From Ptiloglossa arizonensis (lineage: Eukaryota > Arthropoda > Insecta > Hymenoptera > Colletidae), in assembly GCF_051014685.1 (NCBI RefSeq), contig NC_135051.1:11861557-11925556 (forward strand): a stretch of DNA of 64,000 bases, in the 5' to 3' direction. Of the stretch, positions 9,419 to 21,887 are shown piece after piece (within the stretch, counting starts at the first letter, position 1; every line of letters starts with the position of its first letter). The notes below the pieces were generated by a model. The model had not been told where the DNA came from. It was given only the letters and a program-made list of their open reading frames with translations, and searched no databases. The translations under genes were made by a program, and so were the position numbers.

Positions 9419-12400
9419 CAGAATGGTACTAGAATTACTAGAGATTTAGAATCACAACCGGTTCACAATGTATAAAGTGTTCAGTGATGTCGATACCAAA
9501 CTTGCATTACGTGTTACTGAAGTCAAGTAGGTGAAAAAAGTTGCTATAAACATCTGTTTGAAAATTATACATTGAAAAGATATAAGCGTTCAAAGATTTA
9601 TTAAAATTGTACAAAATTCGTTTTACAATTTGTTGCACTGATTCATATACGCATATTATACTTCTCAATGATAGTTATCGTCTATATATCCCTACCTGTG
9701 TCATATACTATCAGTCGTAATGTCTATTAGACATTTAGTCCTACGAGATATATTCTCTTTATGATTTCGTTTTTACAATTGCAATTAACACGTATACATT
9801 TTCTGAATTATGCTATGCGCATTTTGTGTACGGAGAGGTGCAATGTAATGGACGAAAAGATACGCAAAAGTTTTCAAACATGTATTATAATTGCCATTAC
9901 AAATGTTAAAAAATCTTTGAACACATATATTTTCAATAAAGAATTTTTCGACGTAGCTTTATGTGATCTTTTTTCTCAGAAACACGAGAATAAGTTCTTC
10001 GATTGTGTGGGCGGATGTATTTGAACGTATAGAAATGTAATTCAGCCTTCGTTAGTCTTCTCACTAGTGATGAAAGCGCTTTGTTTTTCTCTTTTGCGTG
10101 GGTACTTTGTTCTTTTCAGCTCTCTGTCGTTGAAAGCTAGTAAACCGAGGTTTTGTCTCTGTTGTTCTATCTCTCTCACACTCGATACAGCCTATTCCTT
10201 GATCTTGTCGAAAGATCATGTCCGCTGAACAGTTACTTTGTGTCAATTGGCAAAACCAGGGCAGTCGTTCCTTCATCTTTGAAATTGCGCTCTCTGTCTT
10301 AAAGCAACTAATCAGACGGAGCGATTGCTTGGTAACCTAAGAGCGAGCAAGAAACGCAAAGACAACAGAGACAGAAACAGCGACAAAGTACATACATCTC
10401 CCAATAATCCCAACATTTTGTGTAACTAATCTCTCACCTCATCTTTAGTATAATTTTATAATTAAGACTACAGTTTAAATTAGATAAAGTAATTTAGATA
10501 CAGTTGATGCTCTAGACCTAAATAAAGCACTTTAACAACTAAGAATTTTGAGTTTTCAACGTATGTGTGTCCGACAATGAACATAATACGTCAATTACAC
10601 GCAACGCAATTGTGTTAATAAAATGCAAATCGACATTTTTGTAGCATTAATCGCACAAAAATCAATCTTATCAACGCTCTAAGGTGACAACCAATGAATT
10701 TTGAATCGAACTTTAGCGCGATGAGGTTATCTTCAATGGAGTGTACATAGCATACATGGTTTCATTCTTTGCACGGAATTAATACTACCACTGGTATAGA
10801 ATCATTATTGGACAGATGTACATATGGAATCGATATAAATGTCTTACATATTAGAATCCATGCAGACTGAAGATATACCATCGTAATCAAAGTCAATAAA
10901 TGCAGCAATTTTGTTCCTTTGTAACAATTATTCCGATTAAATAATTCCTTTAAACTATATCAAAAGCTGAAGTCAATATTACAATTGATTTCAATAGCCG
11001 ACTGCAAGGAATTCTGATAATAATTAGAACGTAAGGCGATCACTTTTCTCATCTGACAGCACTATGCGACAGCTTTAAATTAATTTCAGGCTAAAACTGT
11101 CCAAGTCGGTATTGATTTATCGACGAGCAGGTAATTGGCGCCGTTTTTCTTCATTTATTCTGAACATTTTTCCTGTTGTGCCGTCAATTACACTCGCAGC
11201 GAAGGTGAGGAATACTCACGGACGCGACATCTCTCAAACTAGCGAACTTTAGTTATTCGAATTGATGTTCAGGTTCGTTTGCCACCACGGTTTTGCGATA
11301 CATCGTTAGGAGTTACGTAGCGCCGTACGTGTAAAAACGAAGCAGAGATAAAAGGGGGAAAAGTGAGTTTATAAAAGGGCCAATGGTTTATAGCTTTTCG
11401 ACTAAAATTTTCACGAATGCGTCCTCGGCGCATTGAAACATGACGAAATAAAGTTTCAGCATTGTCACTTTTTCAATCGAAAGCTTCAATTCTACTGAAC
11501 GGAACAGCTCTGGTAAATTTTCCACTCAATAGTGTACTGATAATCTATTTTGTGAATTTGTTCATATATTATTACGTAATAAACAATTCAGTTTGTTGGA
11601 GTGTAATTGTCAATTTTAGACAATTTCTTGTCACTTGAACGCTAAAACTATTGGCTCACTGGCATTCCTTCCCTCAACTTTCTACAAAACTGCGCATGCA
11701 ACGTAGTATTTTATTCATTTACTTCGTATCCTCATTTCGTATCCCAAGAAATGGTTTCTGGCAACCGTACAATTCCCGGGGAAATTTACTTAATCAAAGA
11801 GGACTTAGTTTTATAAGAAACATTGTTAATCTAACTTCTTCAACTGTGGGTGATACTAGCCACCACTGTCCAATCATTTTAATAAGCAGAAAATTCAATA
11901 AATAATACGAATTAGTTCTTTTTTAAATGTCCCTATCATAATCTTAAAATCAATAATGTTAAATAGAGTTGTAATCACATACAAAGATTCACAAAGACAA
12001 ATGTACATAGTCACAAGTGGATGTCGTAGAGATTCTCAGTAAACACATGTTATACAATACATTTAAGACCACTTATTCTTCATATTTACATGGTGAACAA
12101 AACTAATTATACCGCATACATACCTTCAACTTTCATCCTTCTCAATTACAGCAGAACCTCGACATATGTAATTTTAATGATTGCACGAGAATTTCTTTCG
12201 TTATACTGTGTTCACTAATGATCCCTTAATATGCTCGCTATTGCTTCCACTCAATAGTGAAGTTGGTAGTAAAAGAAACAGATAGTAACGATCCTAGGTA
12301 ATGAAGATAGACTGATAATGAGTAAGTGGGGTTCCCATTTCTTTAATTGGTTTAATTGGTCGATTTTTGCAATAATCTCGATATTTGCAAGACTCTTCAG

Positions 12401-13299
12401 TTTCAGGTTCCTATAATATTATTACCTAAATAATATTTACATTTATTACATTAAATTATAATATTAATTTAGCGTGAGCAGTGCACGTAGGAAAATTGTT
12501 AAAACTTTTCTGTTTTAACGGGTTACCATTTTTAAATAAGATTCTGGCATTAATATGAGACGCAGTCACGCGAATAATTACGTAGCACTTATGAGTGGTC
12601 AGATATCTATAATTAATATTAATTATATAACAACACGGTACACGTGATACCTAAATTTCTATCTTGAATGATATTTTCCGCTCTTTACTTGAGACAAATA
12701 AAAATATTTTATTACCCTTTTAAATACAGTTTAACATTCACTGCAAAACGTGTGTAAAGAAATATGGTTTTTATAAAATGATAATGGAAACTACACATTC
12801 CGTATTGATGTTACTAATAATTCAAAAATTGTTTAATGGAATGGAATTTGATACACATATTCGCAATGGTATTATCTATTGCATGATGTACAATTTTTTT
12901 TTAAATTAATTTTCTAGATATTATACGAAAGGACAGTTATCAACAGACAATCCAGTTTTTGAAAATGAAATTGAATGTCAAAAAAAAATAGTACATTATT
13001 CGATAGAGAGAGTTTTCCTATTTAAAAATAAAAAGACTTTTGAATTTTCGATTTTCATACACTAAAGAAATTAGAATCACCGAGACCAACGTATCTTACA
13101 CACCTCCGTATGGATAGGAATAGTACTATTTTTCTTGTTATAAATAATTGTAGACATTAAGCAAAATTTTTAAACTCAGGAAATAATTTACACGCACACA
13201 CACATATATGGTAAATAGGTCATTTCAACTGACCGCGCACACTTCATGTACAAAGTTCGCGAAAATGCTGCTTGTTTTAAATCGGTCAAGGTACGCTCA
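9419..13299. other. Long stretch without recognisable gene
   Basis: Mostly AT-rich. Slightly GC-richer patches lie at 10040-10400 and 11130-11350 but show no protein family or convincing splice pairs. Frames at 9761-10024 (+), 10064-10276 (-) and 11651-11905 (+) have no recognisable domain. Confidence 0.4.
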
Positions 13300-13324
13300 A
13301 AAATAGTATCCTCGGGGCGTATTT

Positions 13325-13490
13325 CTCGATGCAACCACGGAGATGGTTAAAGCACAAAAATCCCAACGTGGTTTCTACTAGGGAGCTGATTAAAGTTCAA
13401 AACCTTCAAATGTTCTTGTCGAATAAACTTATATTTCGGGAGAATTGCCTTATACTTTGCCGAGGAGCTGGTTAAAATCTAAAAGTCGTA
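13325..13490 (+). repeat. Degenerate three-unit repeat
   Basis: The motif GGAGCTGRTTAAA-plus-C/AAAA recurs three times at about 13339, 13381 and 13463, each in the setting GGAG(A/C)TG(A/G)TTAAA. Spacing is irregular (about 42 and 82 bp). It could be a decayed tandem array or a binding-site cluster. Confidence 0.35.
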
Positions 13491-13700
13491 GTGCGTTTGT
13501 AAACGTTTCTCTATGTTTGCGATTCGCGGTTATGGTATGGCCATATGGTTACATCAGCACTGTCCAAAGTTGACCTCTGGGAGGTAAACACCATCTTTAC
13601 CATCGCCTACCTAAGTATATGCAGAATGTACCAGATTTAAGGTGCAAGACTTTGTTGCTATACATTACAGTTACTGACAAGAGAAAAATGTTATTTAAAC

Positions 13701-14060
13701 ATGGATTATTTAACACTTTATCGAAAAGTTATAAGCAAAAGTATAAAATTCAGAGGAAACAGTGAATGCTATGATTACTGCAATATGATTGCATTCACGA
13801 ATCATATTTGCTATTTGAGGTCATTAAAACTATCGATATTAATTTCTACCAGAACAATTAGTATGTATTTGGATTCTGAAACAATATGTCATAAATATTC
13901 ACAAATGAAAAGTACAGATATATGCATTTTATTTTCATATTCACGACAGGAGAATACTATGTCGCAAAGTATTTACGAGATGTTATGTGCAATAAGGACT
14001 CTCAGGTTCGTATTCATTACAGTAATAAAATCGTATCTCAAAAATATTAAATTTCTTTAA
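13701..14060 (+). CDS. Open frame of 119 codons, hypothetical, probably chance
   Basis: An ATG-started frame in AT-rich DNA, rich in Ile, Ser, Tyr and Lys, without a recognisable domain, signal peptide or repeat. It is one of the longer frames outside the transposon remnants, which is why it is listed. I see no splice or promoter context that supports it and consider chance more likely than a gene. Confidence 0.12.
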   Translation: MDYLTLYRKVISKSIKFRGNSECYDYCNMIAFTNHICYLRSLKLSILISTRTISMYLDSETICHKYSQMKSTDICILFSYSRQENTMSQSIYEMLCAIRTLRFVFITVIKSYLKNIKFL

Positions 14061-14984
14061 TACTACGCCTACATCGAGCATTCGTGAAGCTACGTGTCAC
14101 TTGAAAATCTGAATTTCTTACTCAGTTAATTTACCACGTGATGAATTCTTTGTACTAGTGAAGACATTCTTATCATTACATATGGATACACGAGCTTCGA
14201 ATTATGAAAAACGTGTCGAATTCTGTCAATGATACGTAGATGTAGTACGTGAAAATGATTTATTCCCCTACAAGATTTTGTGGATAAATCAGACTCACAA
14301 GGAATGGAATTTTTAATACTCATAATAATTATTTATGAGCGCAAGAAAATCCAGGGGTAATTCGAGCTGCAGCTTCTCAATATCCCTTTAGTTGCAATGT
14401 ATGGATCGATATCTACAATAATATCTTAATTGGACCGTACTTTTTAAGTCGACGATTAACTGGAAATACATTTCTGGATTTTTTACAAAATGAATTTACT
14501 TTTCTCTTAGAGGACATTGTATTATCTTGTACCAAAAACATGTGAATATAACTGGACGAATGCTCACCACATTACGCAAGAATTGTCGTCAATGGTAAAA
14601 TAATCATTCCCTTAAAACTGAGCATTTCACTAAAACTAAGATTTATGATACTTAAAATAATTTCAGGTATGAACAGCTAATATTAATGATACATTTCATT
14701 CTTTTAAGGCGAACAGTTTTTAAACGTTGCATCTTATGTTATGCTTAGGTATATGAAATACTAATAGCACAAAAACTACAAACGAGTAAAGATAATAAAA
14801 GAGAGTATTAAAACAGTTAGAAAGTTAAGTGGCAACGACAGTATTAAGTACTTTAGAAAAGAGAACATTCTTCTCGGATGTACGGTAATCTCCTAGACAA
14901 ACTCAGCATATTCTCAGTGTATCTCAGAAGTTTAATTCACCACAAGGAGTACAGATTTTCCTACCGCTCCTAATTCTCATAGCA
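14061..14984. other. Stretch without recognisable gene
   Basis: AT-rich, nothing recognisable. A 65-codon minus frame at 14126-14323 has no supporting features. Confidence 0.4.
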
Positions 14985-15240
14985 GAAGACGTTCCTTCGT
15001 AGGTATAACGTCACCTCTATCCTTTCTAAAACGTTCCACGAAGCGAAGGCAAACGACCTTTGTCGATATATAGCCTCTCCACCTTAACCTTATCCAATCT
15101 CGAGAGAGAGGAAGACGTTCTTCGCAGGTTATACGGCACTTCTCTCCGAGTATTTCCGTCTTAATGATCGTATCCTTTTCAGGTTACAAACGATCTCCTT
15201 TCTCTACATCTCATTCTCATCCTCCGCTAACCGAGTTCTG
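14985..15240 (+). repeat. Imperfect direct duplication, period about 126 bp
   Basis: GAAGACGTTCCTTCGTAGGT at 14985 recurs as GAAGACGTTCTTCGCAGGTT at 15111, and both continue with ATACGNCAC(C/T)TCT. The following bases share CGATCTCC/CGACCTTTGTCG-like words. The block is CpG-rich compared with its flanks and may be part of a larger decayed repeat. Confidence 0.55.
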
Positions 15241-15913
15241 AGTTGCGCCCTGTCCCTACACAAACTTCACTTTCTTTGCGCGTTCGATCTCGGAAAACCA
15301 CATCAAAATCCTTCTTGAACTCGCGAACCTCCAGATTCCAGTTGCACAGGTAATCTCTATCTAGAAAACCCGCCACAATGTTGCTCGTCTAACTTGAATC
15401 GCATGAAAACTGTAAATACAATTCTTGTCGATGAAAAGATTCCATCAGATAACGTATCGGAGCACACAATGGTTCTCGTGCTGTAAATCATTGAAATTGT
15501 TTTGCGTGCTCAGAAATCGTTTTGCGGATAATGATTATTGTTCTTTTGTTTACCTATAGATCATTTCACGGGGAACAATTATAGCTGATGTTACCATAGT
15601 AGCGAAAAAGTTAAGATGGTGTGTCTCTGTTACGTCTCAGTGAAGGTCCACAATATCAGGTTCAGTTGATCGCGAGATCAATTTTTTAAATATTTTTACT
15701 ACACTGGTTACGCAAATGTCAGCATTATAGATGTTAAATTTCAAAAACTTCGAACAAGGTAAACAATATTTACAAAACATCAGTGGGGTAAAAGAATCAT
15801 CTACCTAACGATAAAAGGTGTTGCCACCATGAAAATATAGATTTCGAAAACTTGAATGCTTATTTTTAATGTCATACCTTAAGAAATTTAGAAACTATGA
15901 GCACTGATACAAT

Positions 15914-16056
15914 CAGAAAAAATAATCTAACCATTTTGCTACCCAGAAAAAATAATCTAACCATTTTGCTACCCAGAAAAAATAATCTAACCATTTTGCT
16001 ACCCAGAAAAAATAATCTAACCATTTTGCTACCCAGAAAAAATAATCTAACCATTT
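15914..16056 (+). repeat. 30-bp minisatellite, about 4.8 perfect copies
   Basis: The unit CAGAAAAAATAATCTAACCA plus TTTTGCTACC starts at 15914, 15944, 15974, 16004 and 16034. The copies are identical, and the last is cut after CCATTT (16056). Because the unit is 30 bases, both strands stay open across it (a 10-residue repeat with core RKNNLTI on plus, MVRLFFLGSK on minus). That creates 61- and 106-codon frames I regard as artefacts of the repeat. Perfect identity means recent expansion. Confidence 0.97.
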
Positions 16057-16254
16057 GGGATACTCTTTCTCTGTTTTTATGATATGGGCACTCCATGCTT
16101 GGAGTGAGTACTGTCAAAGTTCTATGTAAAAATAATATAAATCCTGAAAAATAAAACAAATGTATGATTAAAGAGTCACTAAAGAAGAACAACGAAGAGA
16201 ATACAAAAATAAAAAGGAATGATTAAAAACTATAAGGAAAAACTGAATCAGGCC

Positions 16255-16269
16255 GGGGGGGGGGGGGGG
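16255..16269 (+). repeat. G15 homopolymer
   Basis: Fifteen consecutive G after GGCC and before CTTCC, inside otherwise AT-rich DNA and about 1.2 kb upstream of the next GC-rich R1-like block. Confidence 0.95.
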
Positions 16270-17230
16270 CTTCCATCTAGGTATGGTAAGTAAAAATAAT
16301 GAAAAATGTAGAGATATTGTATGTAAAGATTATTTTATTATAGTTAAAAGGATTCATGGAATTTAGAATGTAAAAAGGTAACTTAAAGTTCCTTAATGTC
16401 ACAAAATGAAACATATTTTGATACATTACTGTACTATTTCATATATGCGTGAAATGTTGAACGAAAGATTAAATGAAATATACAGTATAGAATACTATAT
16501 TGTAAATATCTGCATATCTTTATTAGAAAACTGATAAAAATCTCAAGAACACTTGGACCAATCGGTGTAAATAAAACTTATACTGTATCTGATTAAAACC
16601 CTGACTGAACATACCATTTTTCATAGTACAATGCCACGACATTCTAATAGTCCGCGATGAGTAGTGAATTGATGTAATAATTTGGAAAAAATGAGGTTGA
16701 AGAGAGTTGGACTGAAAATTGCCGAATACGTCTGAAAGCTACCTACTAATTATTTGAAACGAAGATGCGAGCAAATATTATAGTTCGTGCTTCCAATTTT
16801 TCACTTTTCTTTGACAGTTCACCTTGTAGTTAAAGCTTCCCGACAATTTCTGAACGAACTCCTAGCAAAGTTGCGGCCTCGTTAGTAACTTGGCTTTGAA
16901 GCTCCCAGAAACTTTGTACGACTTTATTTCGACTTGTTTAGGTTAAAAAAACTGTCATTCATTGGGCGACGTGATCAAGATAAATAATAAATGAGCAATA
17001 TTTTCCTGAAAAACAAATGACTGAACGTTTTCTTCTTCACACCTTTCTCTTATACGAAAAACTTGTCAAAGAACGCATCAACATTTTTCTCAACAACATT
17101 GTGTAGATGTTGTCATTAGATAAAATGAAATATATCATTCGTAAATTTGTCATTATAATAGTATGATAAAGCATAGATATACTATAGAAACTATTTGATA
17201 GATTGGTACCTGGCAAATGTTACGTAGTTG
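16270..17230. other. Stretch without recognisable gene
   Basis: AT-rich; the part at 16820-16920 is less so and holds two CTTCCCGACA/CTCCCAGAAA-like words. No gene is recognised. Confidence 0.4.
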
Positions 17231-17799
17231 CAACTTGCTATGCTTACTGCAGTAGGGGTTTGGCAAACCCGAGGTATCTGATGCCAGCCATACTGTAAGA
17301 TTTTTGTTAGTCGTTACAATAATCCAATCGCAATTCCTTTTCCGGCTTTGTGAATGGTACGTGACAGCAGGAGGAACGAAGGTCTCGGCTTACCCGCCCG
17401 GGTCACGGGAATGGCAATTCTTTAAATTGCCTCCAATCCTAAGTTATGATACGTGGCAATGAGATGTGCGGCAGGAGGGCGAGAGGGGGAGAAGAGAGAG
17501 AAGTAGAGTCGCAAGCGACCACTTCTGGGGTATCTGTGAACCCCCTAGAATATATAGTCTTGTTCGAGTACGGAAACAAAAATAATAGGAACAGTGAGGA
17601 GGAACGAGAGTGGAAAGCGAGCTCAAGAACACGATTGCTTTGTAAAACTCCAGCATCTAACAGGACCATCATGCCTTGCCCGACACTGTTGGAGGAGAAG
17701 TATGAGAAAACGTTGGTTTCGTGCTTGGCGTTCACGAGGAGTACCACGAACGCAAATTAATACATAAGGCAAGGGCTAATTCTAAATCTGCAGTCAAAC
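17231..17799 (+). mobile_element. GC-rich 5' part of the R1-like block, not assignable
   Basis: The GC-rich composition continues upstream from the RT remnant. A 104-codon plus frame at 17446-17760 (its complement is open too) is rich in Arg and Glu but matches no ORF1 or endonuclease motif I can name. It is probably part of the same R1-like insertion because the composition changes at its edge, not because of homology. A short inverted pair GGGTTTGGCAAACCC lies at about 17256-17270. Confidence 0.35.
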
Positions 17800-19530
17800 T
17801 TGCGGCCAGGTGATGGGAAGGCACGTGGGCGAGAATGGCAGATCTGCACGAATCCTACCGGCTCGTCTGGCTCTGCTTGTCGCCATCAAACGAGCCAAGG
17901 TCCACTGCTGGAAGGAGCTCCTCGAAAACCTCAAGCAGGATCCATGATAGCGCCCATACTAGGTGGTGTTGAACAAACTCCGCCTATGGGCGTTCCCAAG
18001 CTCCCGAGGGTCGTGGTTAACTCGCTCTTCTCTGTAGTGAGTAAGGGCGAGCCACGTCCTTCGCAAGCTCGACCACCTGGTCCACAGAGCTGGGGACCAC
18101 GGTTGAGGAGCTGGCCACGGCCATCCGAAAGCTCAGGACGAAGAACACCGCCTTGGGTCCTGACGGTGCATTCGGCCGGGTCTGGCTCTAAACCCAGGGC
18201 GTTCCTGGTGATGACCTCTGGCAGCTGTTTGACCGCTGCCTGAAAGCCAGGAAATTCTTCTCCACCTGGAAGGTGGCGCGAATGGTCCTCCTTCGGAAGG
18301 AATGCTGGCCCGCGGACTCTCTATCAGCGTATCGACCCATCTGTCTCCGCGAGGATGTGAGATAGTTGTTTGGAAGAGTGCTGGCAATCCACATCGTCGG
18401 GCACTAGTCGCGGGGTGGGTCTGATCTGACTGAGTGCCATTTCGGTTTCTGGCAGGGTCAGTCGACAATCAACACCTTTGGTAGTGCTCGGTCTTTCTCG
18501 GCCTGGAGGGCCTCTTACAGTGGAGTGGCATTGGCGGTGTCGTTGGGCATTACCAATACCTTTAATGCTCTACCTTGGGAGACAATCAGACAGGGGTTCG
18601 AGGAACATCGAGTCCCTGCCTATTTAAGAGCAGTGGATCCCCCGACAGGTGGATCGAGTATTCGAATTGGTATGGTATGGAGAAGAGAGAGGTGTACTTC
18701 AGAGTTCCGCAGGGGTCCTTACTGAGGCTATGGAACCTCGTGTATGACACCATTCTGCTGACCACGGACACCCCGCCTCTTCGACGGCGTCAGCCTAACG
18801 TCCTACACGGACAACAAATTGATGCTAGCCATTGGGGAGGATTGGAGGAGGACCATTCAACGAGCCCAGCGCTTCACCGACCGGATCAGGAGGATAGGTT
18901 TAGAGGTGGATCTCTCAGCCTGTTGGAGTGGCTGAGTAGAAGCTACAGCTCCCTCACCTACCGTACAGGGCAGGTGCTGCTTGGGCATAGATGTTTTGGA
19001 TGGTACCTGCGCCGTATAGACAAAAAGGCGACGGCGCGTTGCTGGCACTTTCCAACTGACCAGGACACTGCGCAATACACCCTGGAAGTGTGCACAGCTT
19101 GGGCGAGTGTGTCATGTCCTAGTCGGTACGATTGGAGCGGATCTCTCGCTGGCAGGCGTGGTAAGATCCATGCTCCATAGCAAGAGAAAGTGGAAAACTA
19201 TAGCCTCCTTCTGCAAAACCGTAATCTTGCAGAAAGAGGCCGCGGGTCGGAGGCTAGAATAGGCTCGCGTGAGCTCGAAAAAAAGGTAATGGGAGCCTTT
19301 CCATTGACGCCTGTCAGGGACCACAGAAGCACCTACGGTAGTACTGGCTCTACCATCACCCCTCTTATTGGAGGACGTTTGGAGCGTGGTGGCCTACCGG
19401 AAGACTAAGAAGGTAGCCTAGAAAGCCGGCCGTAACTGTCACTACTGTCTACCTTGCTCAGGAATAAGGGCAGCATCAGTAAGAGCGAAGCGAAAAAGGC
19501 CAAGGCCACCTGATGCCCCCCCCCCCCCCC
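17800..19530 (+). mobile_element. R1-clade ORF2 remnant: pre-RT, RT palm and C-terminus, internally deleted
   Basis: ORF2 reverse-transcribes the element at a nicked target site. Segments appear in order in shifting frames. They are the pre-RT linker (RAKVHCWKELLENLKQDP, about 17893), the RT start (FDRCLKARKF, STWKVARMVLLRKE, LSAYRPICL, 18228-18345), motif 2 (FGFWQGQSTINT), and the palm (VSLGITNTFNALPWETIRQG, 18540-18600). FRVPQG-S (18700) and VSLTSYTDN follow; the active site at 18804-18815 is YTDN where the family has YADD. At about 18905-18922 the reading jumps from RIGLEV straight to LLEWLSRSYSSLTYR, skipping the usual thumb region. The C-terminus follows (DTAQYTLEVC, with Y for the zinc-knuckle H; ASFCKTVILQKEA, ending near 19260). 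A C15 run (19516-19530) closes the block. It is dead. Confidence 0.85.
19516..19530 (+). repeat. C15 homopolymer at the 3' edge of the R1-like block
   Basis: Fifteen consecutive C between TGATG and AGAAAAACG. GC-rich sequence continues only a further ~200 bp. Confidence 0.95.
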
Positions 19531-21189
19531 AGAAAAACGACTTCAATTGCACTGACCGTGCCTCACAACGACGCTAGGTAAAAAATCTGCCTAGTTTTGG
19601 AATCACATCGGTGGGAACGAAGAAAGCGGTGACTGGGGGTCTCATCCTCGAGATCCTCGGTTCCAACCGCGAGTCGAAAACGGATCGCCTAATCCATTGA
19701 TAGACCTACCATGCCCAAGCACATGGGGAAACCTGCAATTGATGGCTATTTTGCAGAGCTCGACGATTCTCACTGTAAACAGGGTATCGAAGCCATGGAA
19801 CATCATTGGGAAAAGTGAACCAATCTAAAAGAAGATTGTGTAGAGAAATAAAGATACTTCTTCCCAAATTTGTTGTGTTTTCTTCGTTAGGACAGATGCT
19901 TCTGGGACTATCCCTGTAAACTCTCCAGTGATTGTAATCTGTATTAATGCATAGTACATCAGATACATAAACTGCAGCATTGATTTGTAAATATACCTAG
20001 GAATTCATTTGAAACGTAGCTATCGATTAATTAAACGCACGTCCAACAGAATGCCGGGGTATGTACACACTGCATAAACAAAACATATTGTTTGGCACGG
20101 AACATTGTTCCCTCAGTTTAAAGCCAAATATCAATTTAACGTGCTTCCATGTAAATTCATTTAAAAATTACGTATCGTTAATTACCCTACCAAATTTTAT
20201 GTATTTTTGATTTTGCGTTTCAAACAGTTGCAACAAGAGTATGTGTAAGCCGAACTTCTGTTTTAATATGAAAACCAATACATTTTGAAAATACAAAATA
20301 AACAATAAAAACTTTTCTATATTATTTACTTTTGATAATAATGTGGTTAATGCTTAACGAGCAATAGAAACACATTTGGAATGCGGAATTGGTCTTTTCC
20401 TTATTATTTACTTTTATCAGAAATACAATTTATTTCAGCAGTTTAATATTATAGGTGCTACTTTTTTGCAGAAAAAATATAAGCTATTGTTCCCGCTTAA
20501 GTAATTAATTCTCCCATAATGAATAAAGAAACTTCATTGCAAGATTAGTAAACACGCTAAAATACATTTATTTAATTGATATAAATTTATTTATTTCTGG
20601 ATTCAAATTTATTCTTACATTTATTTATATAATATCTATGTAGGAATTTTATGGATTAACATAATGCATATATACCTACGTGTATACATGTGAACCGCAT
20701 TTCTGCATATTTCCATAAATCTATTCTACAGTATGAGTGCCACATTCTAATACTTTTTATTTATTATTATTTGAGCAAATGTTCAAAATGTTGTCCTACA
20801 AAATGATTGTAAATATTTCATAATTCAGTTACGAAAGGATAATCGCATTCTATTCAAAATTTCTGGTGTTACTTCGGTATAAACTTTGCAAATTTTATTT
20901 TTAGTATTATCTCGCGTTGTAGGAGCTAACAACATGGTTCTCTCTCTTTGAATATCTCCAAAGAAAATAATGAGACAAGCGACAAAATTTTCCTTTATAG
21001 TGCACAGTTCTCGACGTAGTAGAGTAAACGTGTTTTTGACTCCAAACGTTGTGGGCTGGTTTTACGCCTTAGATATGCATAATTACCGATGAAAGGAGTA
21101 CACGTCGAGTACTTTTTCAAAAAATATAATCTATATAAACTTCATGAAAATAGGCGCGTGATACTTAAACGATGTTCCTTGTTATACTT
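19531..21189. other. Stretch without recognisable gene
   Basis: The first 200 bp stay GC-rich (probable R1-like 3' untranslated sequence). The rest is AT-rich with no gene or structured repeat seen. Confidence 0.4.
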
Positions 21190-21660
21190 CACGTTACAAT
21201 CGAGAAGCCGTAATTCTCCTGCTTCTTTGAATCTTATGACATACACCACTGGTCAAATAGTATAACCAGTTTCTTTTGTCAAGTGGTTTTCTTGCAAATG
21301 TTCGAAGGGTTAGCTGGATCAAAGGTCGTGGAATTACTGTGGTAGAATATTGTATCGCAATCGTAAACCTACACGGAACGTACAGTCTATGTATTAGGGT
21401 GTCGGTCAAACAAATCGCGACGTTACAAAGCCGACGTCGCTCAAAGCATCGCACGTACACTCGCGGTACAGCCTCGCTTGCAGTATTGACACGCAGCATA
21501 CTCACAGTCCCTCATGTGCTCTTGCCTCTCTGAAATTCTCAGTGTCAACGTTTTCACGTATAAATATTTGTTTGCATCGTGTCGTTGTGAGATTTGCAAG
21601 TGAAACAGGCCTGTGTTTCGTCACTAATCCGAAGGCAAGAAGCAACTATCTACGTATGTG
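21190..21660. promoter_or_regulatory. CpG-rich island, possible regulatory or exonic sequence
   Basis: CpG is frequent here (for example 21410-21500, with GACGTT, CCGACGTCGC and CGCACG), unlike the flanks. Both strands hold frames of 85-103 codons, which CpG-rich DNA gives easily. No protein family is recognised, so I list it only as an island. Confidence 0.25.
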
Positions 21661-21887
21661 TAGGTGATTCGTAATGAAAATCCACCATTTACTTCAGGGT
21701 AAGTAGAAAACTAAGAGTATTGTATATGCAGTTTTGCGAATGAAATAACGAAACACGTCATTTCCAATGATTCTGTTCTCTAAATGGACACGTAACAAAT
21801 TAGTAATCCGTCTACTTTCTTACGTTTAAAGGTGTTATGAAAAAATATAAATGGACAAGTTTGGTATCTATTTTATATTTAAATGTA

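Noticed and set aside
15872..16192. 106-codon minus frame with KMVRLFFLGS repeats as a repeat protein
   Set aside because: The repeat unit is 30 bases long, so frames stay open on both strands. There is no further coding support.
18133..18468. 111-codon minus frame within the R1-like block
   Set aside because: It is the antisense shadow of the RT segment, whose plus-strand reading matches the family.
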